NCBI RefSeq assembly: GCF_018343535.1
Contig: NZ_JAGYPF010000002.1
Location: 398,103 to 462,102 of the forward strand
DNA length: 64,000 nt
DNA from: Neobacillus rhizophilus
Lineage (GTDB): Bacteria; Bacillota; Bacilli; Bacillales; Cytobacillaceae
Direction of reading: 5' to 3'
Made by a program: the position numbers and the translations under genes. Numbering within the stretch: the first letter of the stretch is position 1; every line of letters starts with the position of its first letter. Shown piece after piece: positions 8,089-16,573 of the stretch. Below the pieces are notes generated by a model that was not told the DNA's origin, searched no databases, and saw only the letters and a list, made by a program, of their open reading frames with translations.

Positions 8089-8604
8089 ATGGCAAACAAC
8101 ACAATGGTATCGAGAGTAGAGAATGATCGGGTATTGGTACTGGAGCGCATTTTCGATGCGCCACGAGATCTTGTATTCAGGATGTTTAAAGAGCCGGAGC
8201 ATCTGAAACGCTGGTGGGGGCCGAGGGGCTGGGAGATTCCAGTCTGTACCGTAGATTTCCATCCGGGAGGCATTTGGCATTATTGTATGAAGTGTGTCGA
8301 TCAGAATCAGGGTCAATTTTTTGGTATGGAATCTTGGGGTAAAGGGGTTTATAAGGAGATTATCGAGCCGGAGAAAATCGTCTACACCGATTACTTTTCG
8401 GATGCCGAAGGCAATGTGAATGAATCCATGCCGTCGACCGAGATCACATTGGAATTCATCGATTTGGGTGGAAAGACAAAGCTGATAAACCGTGCTGAAT
8501 ATGTTTCCGAAGAGGCGCTCAAGACCGTCATGGACATGGGTATGATACAGGGCATCACCGAAACTTGGGACCGTTTGAGCGAGCTAGTGGAGTCGCTGAA
8601 GTAG
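8089..8604 (+). CDS. SRPBCC/AHSA1-domain protein
   Basis: 171 aa of START-like fold (Activator of Hsp90 ATPase homologue 1-like). Signature pieces are FDAPRDLVFRMF at residues 20-31, then RWWGPRGW, then a hydrophobic-cavity beta sheet and a long C-terminal helix. Bacterial members bind small hydrophobic ligands, but individual ligands are unknown. It lies in the ArsR-SRPBCC pair arrangement common in Bacillus, where the repressor controls the SRPBCC gene. AAGGAGG lies 7 bases before the ATG. Confidence 0.87.
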   Translation: MANNTMVSRVENDRVLVLERIFDAPRDLVFRMFKEPEHLKRWWGPRGWEIPVCTVDFHPGGIWHYCMKCVDQNQGQFFGMESWGKGVYKEIIEPEKIVYTDYFSDAEGNVNESMPSTEITLEFIDLGGKTKLINRAEYVSEEALKTVMDMGMIQGITETWDRLSELVESLK

Positions 8605-8730
8605 ATTTATTGTAACGCTGTTTTCAGCGTTAGTAAGGTTTTAAACCAGTTCAGTTGAACAAGATTTTCGTACCTATGGTAAAACATGGTTATTGATATT
8701 TAACATGATTACAAAGGAGGAATATTGAAC

Positions 8731-9162
8731 ATGCCCACATCTGAACAGGTGTTTACCATTACCCGCACCCTGAATGCCCGCCGCGAGCTCGTGTGGCGCG
8801 CCTGGACTGAGGAGAAGGAACTCGCCAACTGGTTGCCTTCGACACCCCTGGAGACTATCTCCTTCGACGTTCGCGAAGGCGGACGCTACCGCTACACGAT
8901 GGTCAACAGCGAGACCGGCGAGGAGTATCCCACCGGAGGTGTGTTTCTAGAGGTCGTACCTTTCGAACGGCTCGTCTTCACCTGGGGTTACCCCGATGCT
9001 CCTATCGAGAACTCCCCTGTCGTGACTCTAACCCTCACCGCACACGGCGACCGTACCGAGATGATTTTCCACCTGCGCGGATTGGCCGGTCACCCCGGTG
9101 ATCAGTACGTGTACGACGGCTGGTCCGATGCGCTCGACACGATTGTGAAAAAATATACCTAA
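8731..9162 (+). CDS. SRPBCC/AHSA1-domain protein, GC-rich
   Basis: About 143 aa: ITRTLNARRELVWRAWTE, LANWLPS, GGRYRYTMV, VFTWGYP, then the C-terminal helix. It has the same fold as its neighbour but is clearly distinct. Its base composition is markedly richer in G and C, with many C/G third positions, than the surrounding AT-rich genes, which suggests acquisition from a higher-GC donor such as an actinobacterium. The ATG at 8731 is 11 bases after AAAGGAGG; a TTG at 8725 is a possible alternative. Followed by an intrinsic terminator. Confidence 0.85.
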   Translation: MPTSEQVFTITRTLNARRELVWRAWTEEKELANWLPSTPLETISFDVREGGRYRYTMVNSETGEEYPTGGVFLEVVPFERLVFTWGYPDAPIENSPVVTLTLTAHGDRTEMIFHLRGLAGHPGDQYVYDGWSDALDTIVKKYT

Positions 9163-9255
9163 ACAAACAGGTGCTTAGAGTTAAACAAAGGGTCGATGCT
9201 GCAACCCCTTGTCTTGTTCCGCTAAATTGCGGTCTTTTCTTGTGTACTTACGGCC

Positions 9256-9285
9256 AGGTTACTCCTATAAGGAGTAACCTTTTTT
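9256..9285 (+). terminator. Intrinsic terminator
   Basis: AGGTTACTCC-TATAA-GGAGTAACCT followed by TTTTT. Perfect 10-bp stem. Confidence 0.9.
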
Positions 9286-9414
9286 GTTACGAGCTGCATA
9301 CTAGTTGGGTCTTTTCTTATTCTAACGATGCAAGTTAGTAGAAGAAGGAAAAATTAACCCTTTATCGAATATGAACAAACAGGGAGTTTGAAAAAGGAAG
9401 GCTGTGAGGATTGA

Positions 9415-9981
9415 ATGTTAGATGAAAAAAAAGAGAGTTCAATTTTAGGAACAGTCATAGCGGTTAGTATGAGTAAGAAGCATACGTTTAGTAAAGAAAA
9501 TCAAGAGATAATAAAATTAGTGAAGGGTTTTGGGGTCAAAGGCGATGCACACTTTGGTTCAACGGTTAAACATCGATCGAGAGTGGCACAAAATCCAAAC
9601 CAACCGAACCTAAGACAAGTGCATTTAATTCAAAATGAGTTATTCGAAGAGTTAGCAGACCGTTTTCATATTAATCCTGGAAAAATGGGTGAAAATATAA
9701 CAACTGTCGGAATAAATCTTCTTGAATTACCTGCTGACACGATATTATTTATAGGTGAGTCTGCAATTATTAAAGTAACAGGCTTACGCAATCCTTGTGC
9801 TCAAATTGATCATTTTAAACAGGGTCTTTTAAAGGCTGTTTTGGATAAGGATTCAGACGGAAATCTAATAAGAAAAGCAGGAATAATGGGAGTTATATTG
9901 CAGAGTGGAGAAGTGAAACCAGGTGATACCATCCGCGCTGTATTACCTCCTAGACCATTTAAAAAGCTTGAACGTGTTTAA
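9415..9981 (+). CDS. MOSC-domain protein
   Basis: 188 aa, a stand-alone MOSC domain: GVKGDAHFG, VHLIQNE, MGENITT, then the hallmark GLRNPCAQID with the invariant Cys, and a C-terminal VKPGDTI. MOSC proteins handle sulfur or molybdenum-cofactor derived groups (molybdenum-cofactor sulfurase C-terminal family; YiiM/YuaD-like hydroxylaminopurine detoxification in some). Which reaction applies is not visible. Start is ATG 9415 after GAGGAT. Confidence 0.87.
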   Translation: MLDEKKESSILGTVIAVSMSKKHTFSKENQEIIKLVKGFGVKGDAHFGSTVKHRSRVAQNPNQPNLRQVHLIQNELFEELADRFHINPGKMGENITTVGINLLELPADTILFIGESAIIKVTGLRNPCAQIDHFKQGLLKAVLDKDSDGNLIRKAGIMGVILQSGEVKPGDTIRAVLPPRPFKKLERV

Positions 9982-10082
9982 CCAGCATAGTGCGTATTTA
10001 TACTTTAGTGAAATTAATCTTGTTTATGGACAAATGTACTTAATGTAAAGGGCAGGATCATTCAAGAATGCTTTTCCTTAGT

Positions 10083-10553
10083 TTAATTTGGCTTTTTGTA
10101 CTTTTCAAACAGGTATTGGAATCCATAAAACAGAAATACCTTAGAAAAGAAATAGAAGAAAAATTGTAAATGATTAAGACGAACCAATGTGAAATACTTA
10201 ATTTTTCTCGCAAATTTGGCGAATGGATAAGCAAAAAAGGCATTACCGATTGCATTAAGTAAGATAAACTTTATGAATTTTCCATATGACCACTTCATTA
10301 ACCAAAGCGAAGTTACCAAAAACAAACCAATATTAAATGGGAATTCATTAAATAAGTATGAATTTGGTTTATTATAAAAGACCCACCATCTACGTTTTTT
10401 CCCAATTAGTGCATTAATCACTTCTATAATACCGATAAGGATTGAAACAGGTAAAAATCGTTTTATATTTTGTAACCCCATAAGAGGTAATGTTGACAAT
10501 GCAATTAAGACCGTAGCAATATTTAAAATTCTTTGAACCTTTATTGACATCAT
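10083..10553 (-). CDS. Hypothetical integral membrane protein
   Basis: About 156 aa with four or five hydrophobic segments (near residues 10-26, 33-48, 75-90, 95-115 and 130-150) and a basic, aromatic-rich cytoplasmic part (KKRRWWVFYNKP). I do not recognise a named family with certainty, though similar small membrane proteins occur in many Bacillus genomes. Several ATGs cluster at the start; the one at 10553 is best spaced from AAAAGGA. It is monocistronic and faces the MOSC gene. Confidence 0.65.
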   Translation of the reverse strand: MMSIKVQRILNIATVLIALSTLPLMGLQNIKRFLPVSILIGIIEVINALIGKKRRWWVFYNKPNSYLFNEFPFNIGLFLVTSLWLMKWSYGKFIKFILLNAIGNAFFAYPFAKFARKIKYFTLVRLNHLQFFFYFFSKVFLFYGFQYLFEKYKKPN

Positions 10554-10717
10554 GATCATCCTTTTCCAATCTAGGCTAGCTGCTCCTATTTTGTTAGGAT
10601 ATCCAAAAGTTGAACTTGTATGTGGTTTTACGAAAAGCTGTTTGGTGATAGAAGGGAAAGGATTTTTCTATACATGAATAGAATAAGTAGTTATATCTGT
10701 TAAAGGTGGGTGTTTTG

Positions 10718-11206
10718 ATGCTTCAACACGAATATGGATGGGTTCGGCAAACTAGAGGAACTCTGTTAGATTTTTGTGGGAATATAGATCCTGATCATTT
10801 TACTCATACAAATGGTTTCGGTTGGCAAAGTGTAAGAGACACATTGGTTCATATAGCAGATTGCTATGTTGCATGGCTTGGCTCATTTGTTTTATTGAAG
10901 ACAAAAAAACCTCTTACTCCAAGAGAACAATTACATAATCTCAGTTTAGAGGAAATAAAAGCACGATTTGAACAAGTAGATTCAATCGTAAATGAATTAT
11001 TAAAACTACAAGGGCATGAATTAGACGTGCTAATTGAGAGAGAGATTCCTTGGAGAGAAACACCTGAACTATTATCTATTACTCCTCGAAAATTGCTTAT
11101 GCACACCATTACTCACGAGTTTCATCACAAGGGACAAATAGCAGCCATGCTCCGTCAGATGGGTTATGAGCCCCCAAATACAGATGTTTTAGGAACAGAA
11201 GATTAA
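10718..11206 (+). CDS. DinB-family protein (putative metal-dependent transferase)
   Basis: About 162 aa four-helix bundle of the DinB/YfiT type. The three metal-ligand histidines appear as DTLVHIADC (near residue 40) and TITHEFHHKGQI (near residue 138). The family includes thiol transferases acting with bacillithiol; this member's substrate is unknown. Start ATG 10718, 7 bases after AAAGGTGGG, in preference to the GTG at 10706, which lies inside that site. A terminator follows. Confidence 0.88.
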   Translation: MLQHEYGWVRQTRGTLLDFCGNIDPDHFTHTNGFGWQSVRDTLVHIADCYVAWLGSFVLLKTKKPLTPREQLHNLSLEEIKARFEQVDSIVNELLKLQGHELDVLIEREIPWRETPELLSITPRKLLMHTITHEFHHKGQIAAMLRQMGYEPPNTDVLGTED

Positions 11207-11226
11207 TTTAATCTAGAAGTATTTTG

Positions 11227-11255
11227 GGCGATGTTTACTTGACATTGCCTTTTTT
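11227..11255 (+). terminator. Intrinsic terminator after dinB-like gene
   Basis: GGCGATGT-N7-ACATTGCC followed by TTTTTT; one G-U pair. Confidence 0.8.
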
Positions 11256-11388
11256 GTTGAAAGTTTGTGAAGTTTCGTACTTAAAGTAAACGAAGCAGGT
11301 TTATTTAAGGGTATTTTTTCACAAATTGACCCCACCATTAGGCAGGGGATGCATGTATTTATTGCTTATCACTTACGGAATTCTACCT

Positions 11389-12087
11389 TCAAGTGAGAAT
11401 TCTCGCCAGACCAAACGCAACTGCTGCTGCAAGTCCCCCAGTAATCGTGGTTTGAACAGCACTCTTAAAAGGTGAAGTTCCCGTGAACCTTCCTTTTACG
11501 TATCCAAAAATCATCAAGGCGATAAGTGTGACCACTACAGAAACCATTAATGCTGTTGCAGGATGTTTTAAGATAAAATAAGGGAACAAAGGGATTAATC
11601 CTCCGACAATATAAGAAACTGCAATGGTAATCGCACTGTTCCTGGCTCTTGTAGGCTCTGGTTTCTCCAGCCCTAATTCGAATCTCATCATAAAATCCAC
11701 CCATTTTTCAGGGTTCTTTTTCATGGTTTCGGTAATAGATTTGATTTGCTCTTCTTCAAGTCCATATTCCCTGAAAATTTCAGATACCTCTTCTTCTTCG
11801 CTTTCCGGAAGCTCTATTACTTCGCGCTTTTCGCGAGCAAGTTCAGATTCGTAATGTTCCGCATCTGTTTTTCCTGCCAAGTATCCACCAAGTCCCATTG
11901 CAATTGACCCTGCTGCAATTTCAGCACTCCCTGCCGTGAGAATCAATGTTGTTGTATCAACAGCACCAGACAAACCAGCAGCTAATGCAAATGGTACGGT
12001 TAATCCGTCTGACATACCAATTACAACATCCCGAATGAAGTCAGACCCAGAAAAATGTTCTTCTACGTGATGCAGGTGTTGATCCAT
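11389..12087 (-). CDS. VIT/CCC1-family Fe/Mn transporter
   Basis: 232 aa. The N-terminus has the VIT1 signature VVIGMSDGLTVPFALAAGLSG (TM1) and a second helix with SAEIAAGSIAMGLGGYLAGKTDAEHYESEL. A Glu-rich cytoplasmic loop (about residues 75-125) corresponds to the metal-binding domain, followed by three C-terminal transmembrane helices. Homologues export or sequester ferrous iron or manganese. GGAGGTG precedes the ATG. Monocistronic. Confidence 0.9.
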   Translation of the reverse strand: MDQHLHHVEEHFSGSDFIRDVVIGMSDGLTVPFALAAGLSGAVDTTTLILTAGSAEIAAGSIAMGLGGYLAGKTDAEHYESELAREKREVIELPESEEEEVSEIFREYGLEEEQIKSITETMKKNPEKWVDFMMRFELGLEKPEPTRARNSAITIAVSYIVGGLIPLFPYFILKHPATALMVSVVVTLIALMIFGYVKGRFTGTSPFKSAVQTTITGGLAAAVAFGLARILT

Positions 12088-12482
12088 TTTTTCACCTCCA
12101 ACTAACTTTTTATTGTTTCATAACTCCTATTAAAGGAAAAAATTTTTTATAGTATTTACTGTCGCTTGTAAAAAATTCGCATATAAAATGGGGAATATTT
12201 TTTTCGTCAAATATAATAAAAACTTTAGTTTAGTATGCAAATAATTAATCTACTTTTCTATTAATTTATAATTAAAAATTCATTAATTTAGAAAATATAT
12301 TCATTTATCGTGCTACATTGTATTTAAATAAAATTGAAGGTTATTTTAACTTTAGGTGGTTTGTTTTCCGAAAAAATAGGATTCGGTGACAATGACCAAA
12401 ATTAAGAATCTAAAAGTTGCTTTTGGATTTAAAAATGCAGAAGAAATGCATACACTACTCTAATTAATAGGAGGACAAACCA
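12088..12482. other. AT-rich intergenic region
   Basis: About 400 bases between the divergent VIT gene and the next membrane gene. A 23-codon ATG frame (12392-12463) ends before the AGGAGG site of the next gene, but it has no good ribosome site and I do not call it. Nothing else recognised. Confidence 0.5.
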
Positions 12483-13031
12483 ATGAATACGCGGGCAATC
12501 AAGGTCCAAAAACAAGGATGGATTCCTAAAAAGGAACGCATATGGGTAATCGTGGCGATTATTATCGCTGCTTCGATCATGCTTTGGGAACTTAAGGGAC
12601 TATCACAGCTTTCCTTAACCACTCTGCACAGCAAGCAGTTCGAACATACATTTAAAGATTTTGGCTCCAATGCAAGAATTGCCTTATTTTTTGTACTTGC
12701 TTATTATGTGCTTCTTCGTGTTATTAAGCTTGATTATTTAAAAGGTCAAGCCAATGTAAAAAAAAGGTTGTCCACTGTACTGCGCTTTGCCCGAAGATGG
12801 CATACTCCAGTTGCAATTCTCGCCATCGCTTTTATTATCTTGCATACAGTAGCTGTCTTTATGCACGGCTTCAAATTTGATTTTAATAATATAAGTGGAT
12901 TGCTTTCCTTGATCGTCCTGCTTCCCGTTCCTATATCAGGACTATTTCGATATCAAAGGATGGACCGGAAGTGGCATTTACGGTCTGGTGTTGCTTTTGC
13001 AATTCTATTTTTAATTCATTCTTTTTTATAA
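12483..13031 (+). CDS. Four-to-five-TM membrane protein with paired histidines (possible b-type haem)
   Basis: 182 aa with TM segments near residues 20-38, 65-80, 105-127, 135-152 and 165-181. Two helices carry His pairs at haem-coordinating spacing: RWHTPVAILAIAFIILHT (14 residues between) and KWHLRSGVAFAILFLIHS (13 residues between). This pattern matches ferric-reductase-like or cytochrome b561-type membrane domains, so electron transfer or haem binding is plausible. No cytosolic FAD/NAD domain is attached. AGGAGG site; AT-rich leader. Confidence 0.72.
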   Translation: MNTRAIKVQKQGWIPKKERIWVIVAIIIAASIMLWELKGLSQLSLTTLHSKQFEHTFKDFGSNARIALFFVLAYYVLLRVIKLDYLKGQANVKKRLSTVLRFARRWHTPVAILAIAFIILHTVAVFMHGFKFDFNNISGLLSLIVLLPVPISGLFRYQRMDRKWHLRSGVAFAILFLIHSFL

Positions 13032-13201
13032 ACACATGTGCATAAGCCGTTTTAGCGTCAGAGAAATAGTCTATTTTCAGATGTAAGGACGTAACTGTAA
13101 CAACTTAGTGATTTTTAAAAGTGCTTCAAATGTCAGCTTTTCTTCTTCCGCTAACAAAGCAGGTTAGAGAATAAAAAGTCTCTAAAAGAGCTGGATATTT
13201 A

Positions 13202-13231
13202 TTTACAAATTTTATAAAGCCTTGTTATGAT
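13202..13231 (+). promoter_or_regulatory. Promoter of the leader/rlmA-like unit
   Basis: -35 TTTACA (13202-13207), 18 bases, -10 TATGAT (13226-13231). Transcription would start just before the leader hairpin. Confidence 0.6.
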
Positions 13232-13232
13232 T

Positions 13233-13255
13233 AGTTAGGGGTTTAACCCCTAACT
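13233..13255 (+). promoter_or_regulatory. Perfect palindrome at the 5' end of the leader
   Basis: AGTTAGGGG-TTTAA-CCCCTAACT. It is either the first hairpin of the leader RNA or an operator at the transcription start. Confidence 0.6.
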
Positions 13256-13277
13256 AGATAAACAAGGAGTTATTACC

Positions 13278-13307
13278 ATGATTATTCAATTCATTCGTTA
13301 TAGATAA
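13278..13307 (+). CDS. Nine-residue leader peptide MIIQFIRYR
   Basis: A complete small gene: AAGGAG (13264-13269), 8 bases, ATG, nine codons, TAA. The C-terminal Arg-Tyr-Arg fits the +X+ motif (two basic residues around one residue) at which macrolides are known to stall ribosomes, as in the ErmD leader (Arg-Leu-Arg). Its codons form the 5' arm of the long hairpin bordering the ribosome site of the next gene. The peptide and overlap are seen directly; drug-dependent stalling is inferred. Confidence 0.7.
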   Translation: MIIQFIRYR

Positions 13308-13412
13308 AAAAAGGTATAGACTGCTTAAAAAATCCAACTCATATTTTTTTGAAAAATATGACGAGGGTTTATTTGTCTATGCCTTTTTCATTTATCTAAA
13401 AAACGAATGAAT
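13289..13412 (+). promoter_or_regulatory. Attenuator hairpin upstream of the rlmA-like gene
   Basis: Outer stem: ATTCATTCGTT (13289-13299) with AACGAATGAAT (13402-13412), and TAGATAAA (13301-13308) with TTTATCTA (13391-13398). Inner stem: GGTATAGAC (13313-13321) with GTCTATGCC (13375-13383), then TTTTT, which is terminator-like. The apex is a perfect TCATATTTTT hairpin (13339-13361). The outer stem ends exactly where GAGGTGA, the ribosome site of the methyltransferase, begins. A ribosome held on the leader would open both stems. Confidence 0.75.
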
Positions 13413-13424
13413 GAGGTGACTTCC

Positions 13425-14318
13425 TTGTTACAAGAAAATAAAAGAATAAAGAGTGCTAATTATGCAAGCCATTATGAAGCTATTTTTGCTTGCCCTATTT
13501 GCCATTCGTCTATGAAGGTTTTGGAGTCAAAAAGTTTAATCTGTGCAAACCATCATACGTTTGATTTTGCCAAGCAAGGTTATATCAACTTTACTTCTCG
13601 CTCGGTGAAAACGAAATACGGCAAGGAACTTTTTGAAGCACGAAGGAAACTTATTACCGAAGGTGCCTTTTATAAACCATTAAGCAATAAAATTGCAAAA
13701 ATTATAAATGAACATGTTGTTAAGACAAATGAAACAATATCTATACTTGATACGGGGTGTGGCGAGGGTTCACATCTTTCTGCTATTTGCGATATGGTTA
13801 GATCTGACTTTTTCAAAAGTGTAGTAGGAATAGGAATAGATATTTCTAAAGAAGGGATCGTGGTGGCCTCTAAGAACTATTCTAATAAAATTTGGGCTGT
13901 GGCTGACCTTGCAAATACACCATTTAAGAATAAACAGTTCGATGTTATTCTTAATATCTTATCTCCTTCAAATTATACTGAATTTAATAGATTGTTAAAA
14001 TCAGATGGTTTAGTCATTAAAATTGTGCCTCAAAGTGGTTATTTAAAAGAGTTAAGGGAACACCTTTTTCCTAAACCTGGAGAACAAAATTATTCTAATG
14101 TAGAGATTGTGGAAAGATTTAATGAAAGTTTTCAGTTTGTAGATTCTGTAAGGTTAAGTTATACGAGGAGCCTTAACAAACCTTTAATTGAGTGGTTGGT
14201 TCAGATGACTCCTTTAACTTGGACAGCAACAAAGGAACGAGTAAAATCTATTTTAAATAAGGATTCTGCTCAAATAACTGTTGACTTGGAGATTTTAATC
14301 GGTAAAAAGACCATTTAA
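13425..14318 (+). CDS. 23S rRNA (guanine-N1-) methyltransferase, RlmA/TlrB family
   Basis: About 297 aa. An N-terminal zinc finger (CPICH, then 13 residues on CANHH) is followed by the family signature FDFAKQGYINF, then an SAM-binding Rossmann fold (ILDTGCGEGSH near residue 110, then GIGIDISKEGI). RlmA(I) methylates G745 and RlmA(II)/TlrB methylates G748 of 23S rRNA in the peptide exit tunnel; TlrB gives tylosin resistance. Which base this enzyme targets cannot be told. The best start is the TTG at 13425 after GAGGTGA; the ATG at 13407 has no ribosome site and sits inside the hairpin. The leader and attenuator imply control at translation or termination, plausibly by ribosome-targeting antibiotics. 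Confidence 0.85.
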   Translation: MLQENKRIKSANYASHYEAIFACPICHSSMKVLESKSLICANHHTFDFAKQGYINFTSRSVKTKYGKELFEARRKLITEGAFYKPLSNKIAKIINEHVVKTNETISILDTGCGEGSHLSAICDMVRSDFFKSVVGIGIDISKEGIVVASKNYSNKIWAVADLANTPFKNKQFDVILNILSPSNYTEFNRLLKSDGLVIKIVPQSGYLKELREHLFPKPGEQNYSNVEIVERFNESFQFVDSVRLSYTRSLNKPLIEWLVQMTPLTWTATKERVKSILNKDSAQITVDLEILIGKKTI

Positions 14319-14367
14319 ATAGTAGATAAAACATTAAGGTAGTCTCATGTTGAGGCTGCCTAAATGT

Positions 14368-14437
14368 AAAAAGGGCTATTGAAGTTGTTGAATCTTCCAA
14401 AATTACCAAAGGGGAAGTGTTTTTAACTAGCTATTGA
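14368..14437 (+). pseudogene. 3'-end fragment of an oxidoreductase gene (copy of 17497-17566)
   Basis: The bases encode RAIEVVESSKITKGEVFLTSY and a stop, nearly identical to the C-terminus of the dehydrogenase ending at 17566. The downstream sequence, including a terminator, is also shared to about 14550. Only the tail of the gene is present. Confidence 0.8.
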
Positions 14438-14485
14438 GTTAAAAATCTTCAATTTAAATTGGTAATAGGTGACTTTTGTTATTCC

Positions 14486-14526
14486 GTTAAAGGGCGCTAT
14501 CCTAGAACAAGCATGCGCTCTTTTTT
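14486..14526 (+). terminator. Terminator in the duplicated fragment
   Basis: AAGGGCGC…GCGCTCTTTTTTT, a diverged copy of the terminator at 17618-17655. Confidence 0.6.
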
Positions 14527-14559
14527 TCATTTCAAGGCCAGATTTGTGGAGGAATCTTA

Positions 14560-14835
14560 CTATTTTATTAAAATATCGTGATATTCTTCATTTCGTTCAA
14601 TTTGATTCTTTGCGAAAGGACATAAGGGGATAACCATTTTCCCTTCTTCTCGTGCAAACTCGACTATTTTCTTTACTAATGCTTCTCCTACTCCTTGACC
14701 TCGAAGACTGTCTGACACAAAGGTATGATCCACGATAATTTTATCTTTTCCAGTTGGGACATAACTTATTTCTGCATCCTTGTTATTCGGTTCTCCTACA
14801 TAAAAAGTATTGTTCTCTTTTTTAATGTCAAACAT
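14560..14835 (-). CDS. Small GNAT N-acetyltransferase (YjdJ/NATD1-like)
   Basis: 91 aa, the minimal GNAT form. It has the acetyl-CoA loop SLRGQGVGEALVKKIVEFAREEG (about residues 43-65) and the IPLCPFA strand typical of the small NATD1/YjdJ subgroup, which lacks the N-terminal GNAT helices. Substrate unknown. GGGAGG lies 9 bases before the ATG. Confidence 0.85.
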   Translation of the reverse strand: MFDIKKENNTFYVGEPNNKDAEISYVPTGKDKIIVDHTFVSDSLRGQGVGEALVKKIVEFAREEGKMVIPLCPFAKNQIERNEEYHDILIK

Positions 14836-15396
14836 TTTACATTTCCTCCCTAATAAAAATGTCTTCTAAAAACTCTGCTCCTTGTTAAGTCTCATGAATC
14901 ATGTAAATGGCTATTGTCGCAAAATGGTTTATTTTTGGAACTGTAGAAGTGCATTATGCAATCATTATATTCCTGCTTGTCTCTCTTTTGGATTAACAAA
15001 CATCAGCTGATCTCCTAGTGTCTCCTTACAAGCTATGAATCTTCTGAAGCAAGAAACAAGTTAGAATCTTAAACACCGTAATATTTAGTATCATCCGCTT
15101 ATTGTTCCATGCTATTAATCGGAAGAGTATTTTTAAGAAAAACATTCTCAAAGTTATTTTTGATGTTGTTTTTTATCCTTTTTAATCTAAATTAGGAGTG
15201 TGATCGATCCAATAAATAAATTGTTGTAAATAACTCTGAAGATATCGTATAGTTTTTTCATCAGTAAGTCCTTTTTGATTGGAGTCAATTTTTTCATGTA
15301 TTTGCGAAATAAGTACTTTTTTAAACGGAAGAATTTCTTTATAAAAAAATCACTTTATTAAACTATAAGCTATTAGGGTTCGAAGGAATGATGATA
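14836..15396. other. Gene-poor region with a possible minus-strand remnant
   Basis: About 560 AT-rich bases. On the minus strand 15190-15354 is an open 55-codon stretch ending ...LQSYLQQFIYWIDHTPNLD and a stop. It has amino-acid use of a real protein but no start codon or ribosome site, so it is probably the 3' end of a lost gene I cannot name. Confidence 0.4.
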
Positions 15397-16488
15397 ATGG
15401 AAGATAAGAAAGTTACATGGATAGAACTCTTTTATGATTTGTTATTTGCGGCAGCTGTTTCGACTGCGACTCATGTATTACTTCATGTTGAAAAAGGAGA
15501 AATTTATCCAGAATATTTTTTGAAGTTTGTTTTAATATTTATCCCTATCTGGTGGTCTTGGGTAGGACAAACGTTGTTTATTAATCGGTTTGGACAAGAC
15601 TTTTTACATCAACGGATCTTTACGATTCTTCAGATGTTGTTTGTCCTTATTATGACATCCAGCTTATCGGTTGACTTTGATCAATATTATCTTCCGTTTC
15701 TTATTGGCTATATTGGAATAAGAGCACTTACAGCGATCCAGTATCTGGTTGTTCGAAGTTTAGAAGAAGGGGATAGGAAAAAGGTAGCGCAATATTTAGG
15801 AACGCGTTTTTGGATTGGAATCATCATATCATGTTTTTCTATCTTATTTGATTCATGGATTCGATATAGCGTATTGTATGCAGGAATTTTTGTTGATATT
15901 ATTGTGCCATTTTTCGGACGTAAGTATTTGGTGAAAGCTTCGTCCAATACTGTTCATTTATTAGAACGTTTTGCTTCATTGACATTAATCCTTTTCGGAG
16001 AATCCGTCATCAGCACCCTCTATGTGCTACAGCCACAAAAAGGGGATTGGGATTCAATCTTATTTTCGATAATATCATTTATCCTAATTATTTCGATGTG
16101 GTGGCAGTATTTCGAAAATGTGGAAAAGAAAGTTGACAAATCGATCCAAACACCCGGACAAACCATTATTTATGGTCATCTTTTCATATTAATGTCTTTG
16201 AGCATGATTGCTGCTTCCATCAAGCTTCTGTTTCTAAATGAGGTTCGTTATTCATTTAACTTATATTTTATATTCGGTTCCGTACTACTCTACTTTATTA
16301 CAACTACTATTGTTTTTCATCAATACAGGTTTAAACAAGACCGTTTGAAATATTATCATTTAGCGTTATTTTTAGGGATTTTAGCAACCCTTTTTATTAG
16401 TAATTTGATAGTGGAAGTTTCAAACATTGTAATCATGGGAGAAATGACCCTGTTTTTTATCATCTATGCTAAATTAACAACTACTTGA
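15397..16488 (+). CDS. ltrA: Low temperature requirement protein A (LtrA) family membrane protein
   Basis: About 363 aa with roughly 11 hydrophobic helices. LtrA hallmarks are the N-terminal WIELFYDLLFAAAVS, then WWSWVGQTLFINRF, RALTAIQYL, and LLERFASLTLILFGESVIS in the middle. The family was named from Listeria mutants unable to grow in the cold; the molecular function is unknown. Start is the ATG at 15397, 8 bases after GAAGGAA; ATGs at 15388 and 15391 are too close to that site. Confidence 0.9.
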   Translation: MEDKKVTWIELFYDLLFAAAVSTATHVLLHVEKGEIYPEYFLKFVLIFIPIWWSWVGQTLFINRFGQDFLHQRIFTILQMLFVLIMTSSLSVDFDQYYLPFLIGYIGIRALTAIQYLVVRSLEEGDRKKVAQYLGTRFWIGIIISCFSILFDSWIRYSVLYAGIFVDIIVPFFGRKYLVKASSNTVHLLERFASLTLILFGESVISTLYVLQPQKGDWDSILFSIISFILIISMWWQYFENVEKKVDKSIQTPGQTIIYGHLFILMSLSMIAASIKLLFLNEVRYSFNLYFIFGSVLLYFITTTIVFHQYRFKQDRLKYYHLALFLGILATLFISNLIVEVSNIVIMGEMTLFFIIYAKLTTT

Positions 16489-16573
16489 AAGAGATGCTAA
16501 ATATTTTTAAAACCTGTGTGTAAGAGAATTTAGTTTATATAAAACTAATTTTTAATAAAGGGGACCTTTCATT

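Noticed and set aside
12392..12463. 23-codon frame before the bis-His membrane gene as a leader peptide
   Set aside because: Weak ribosome site and no hairpin or regulatory pairing with the downstream gene.
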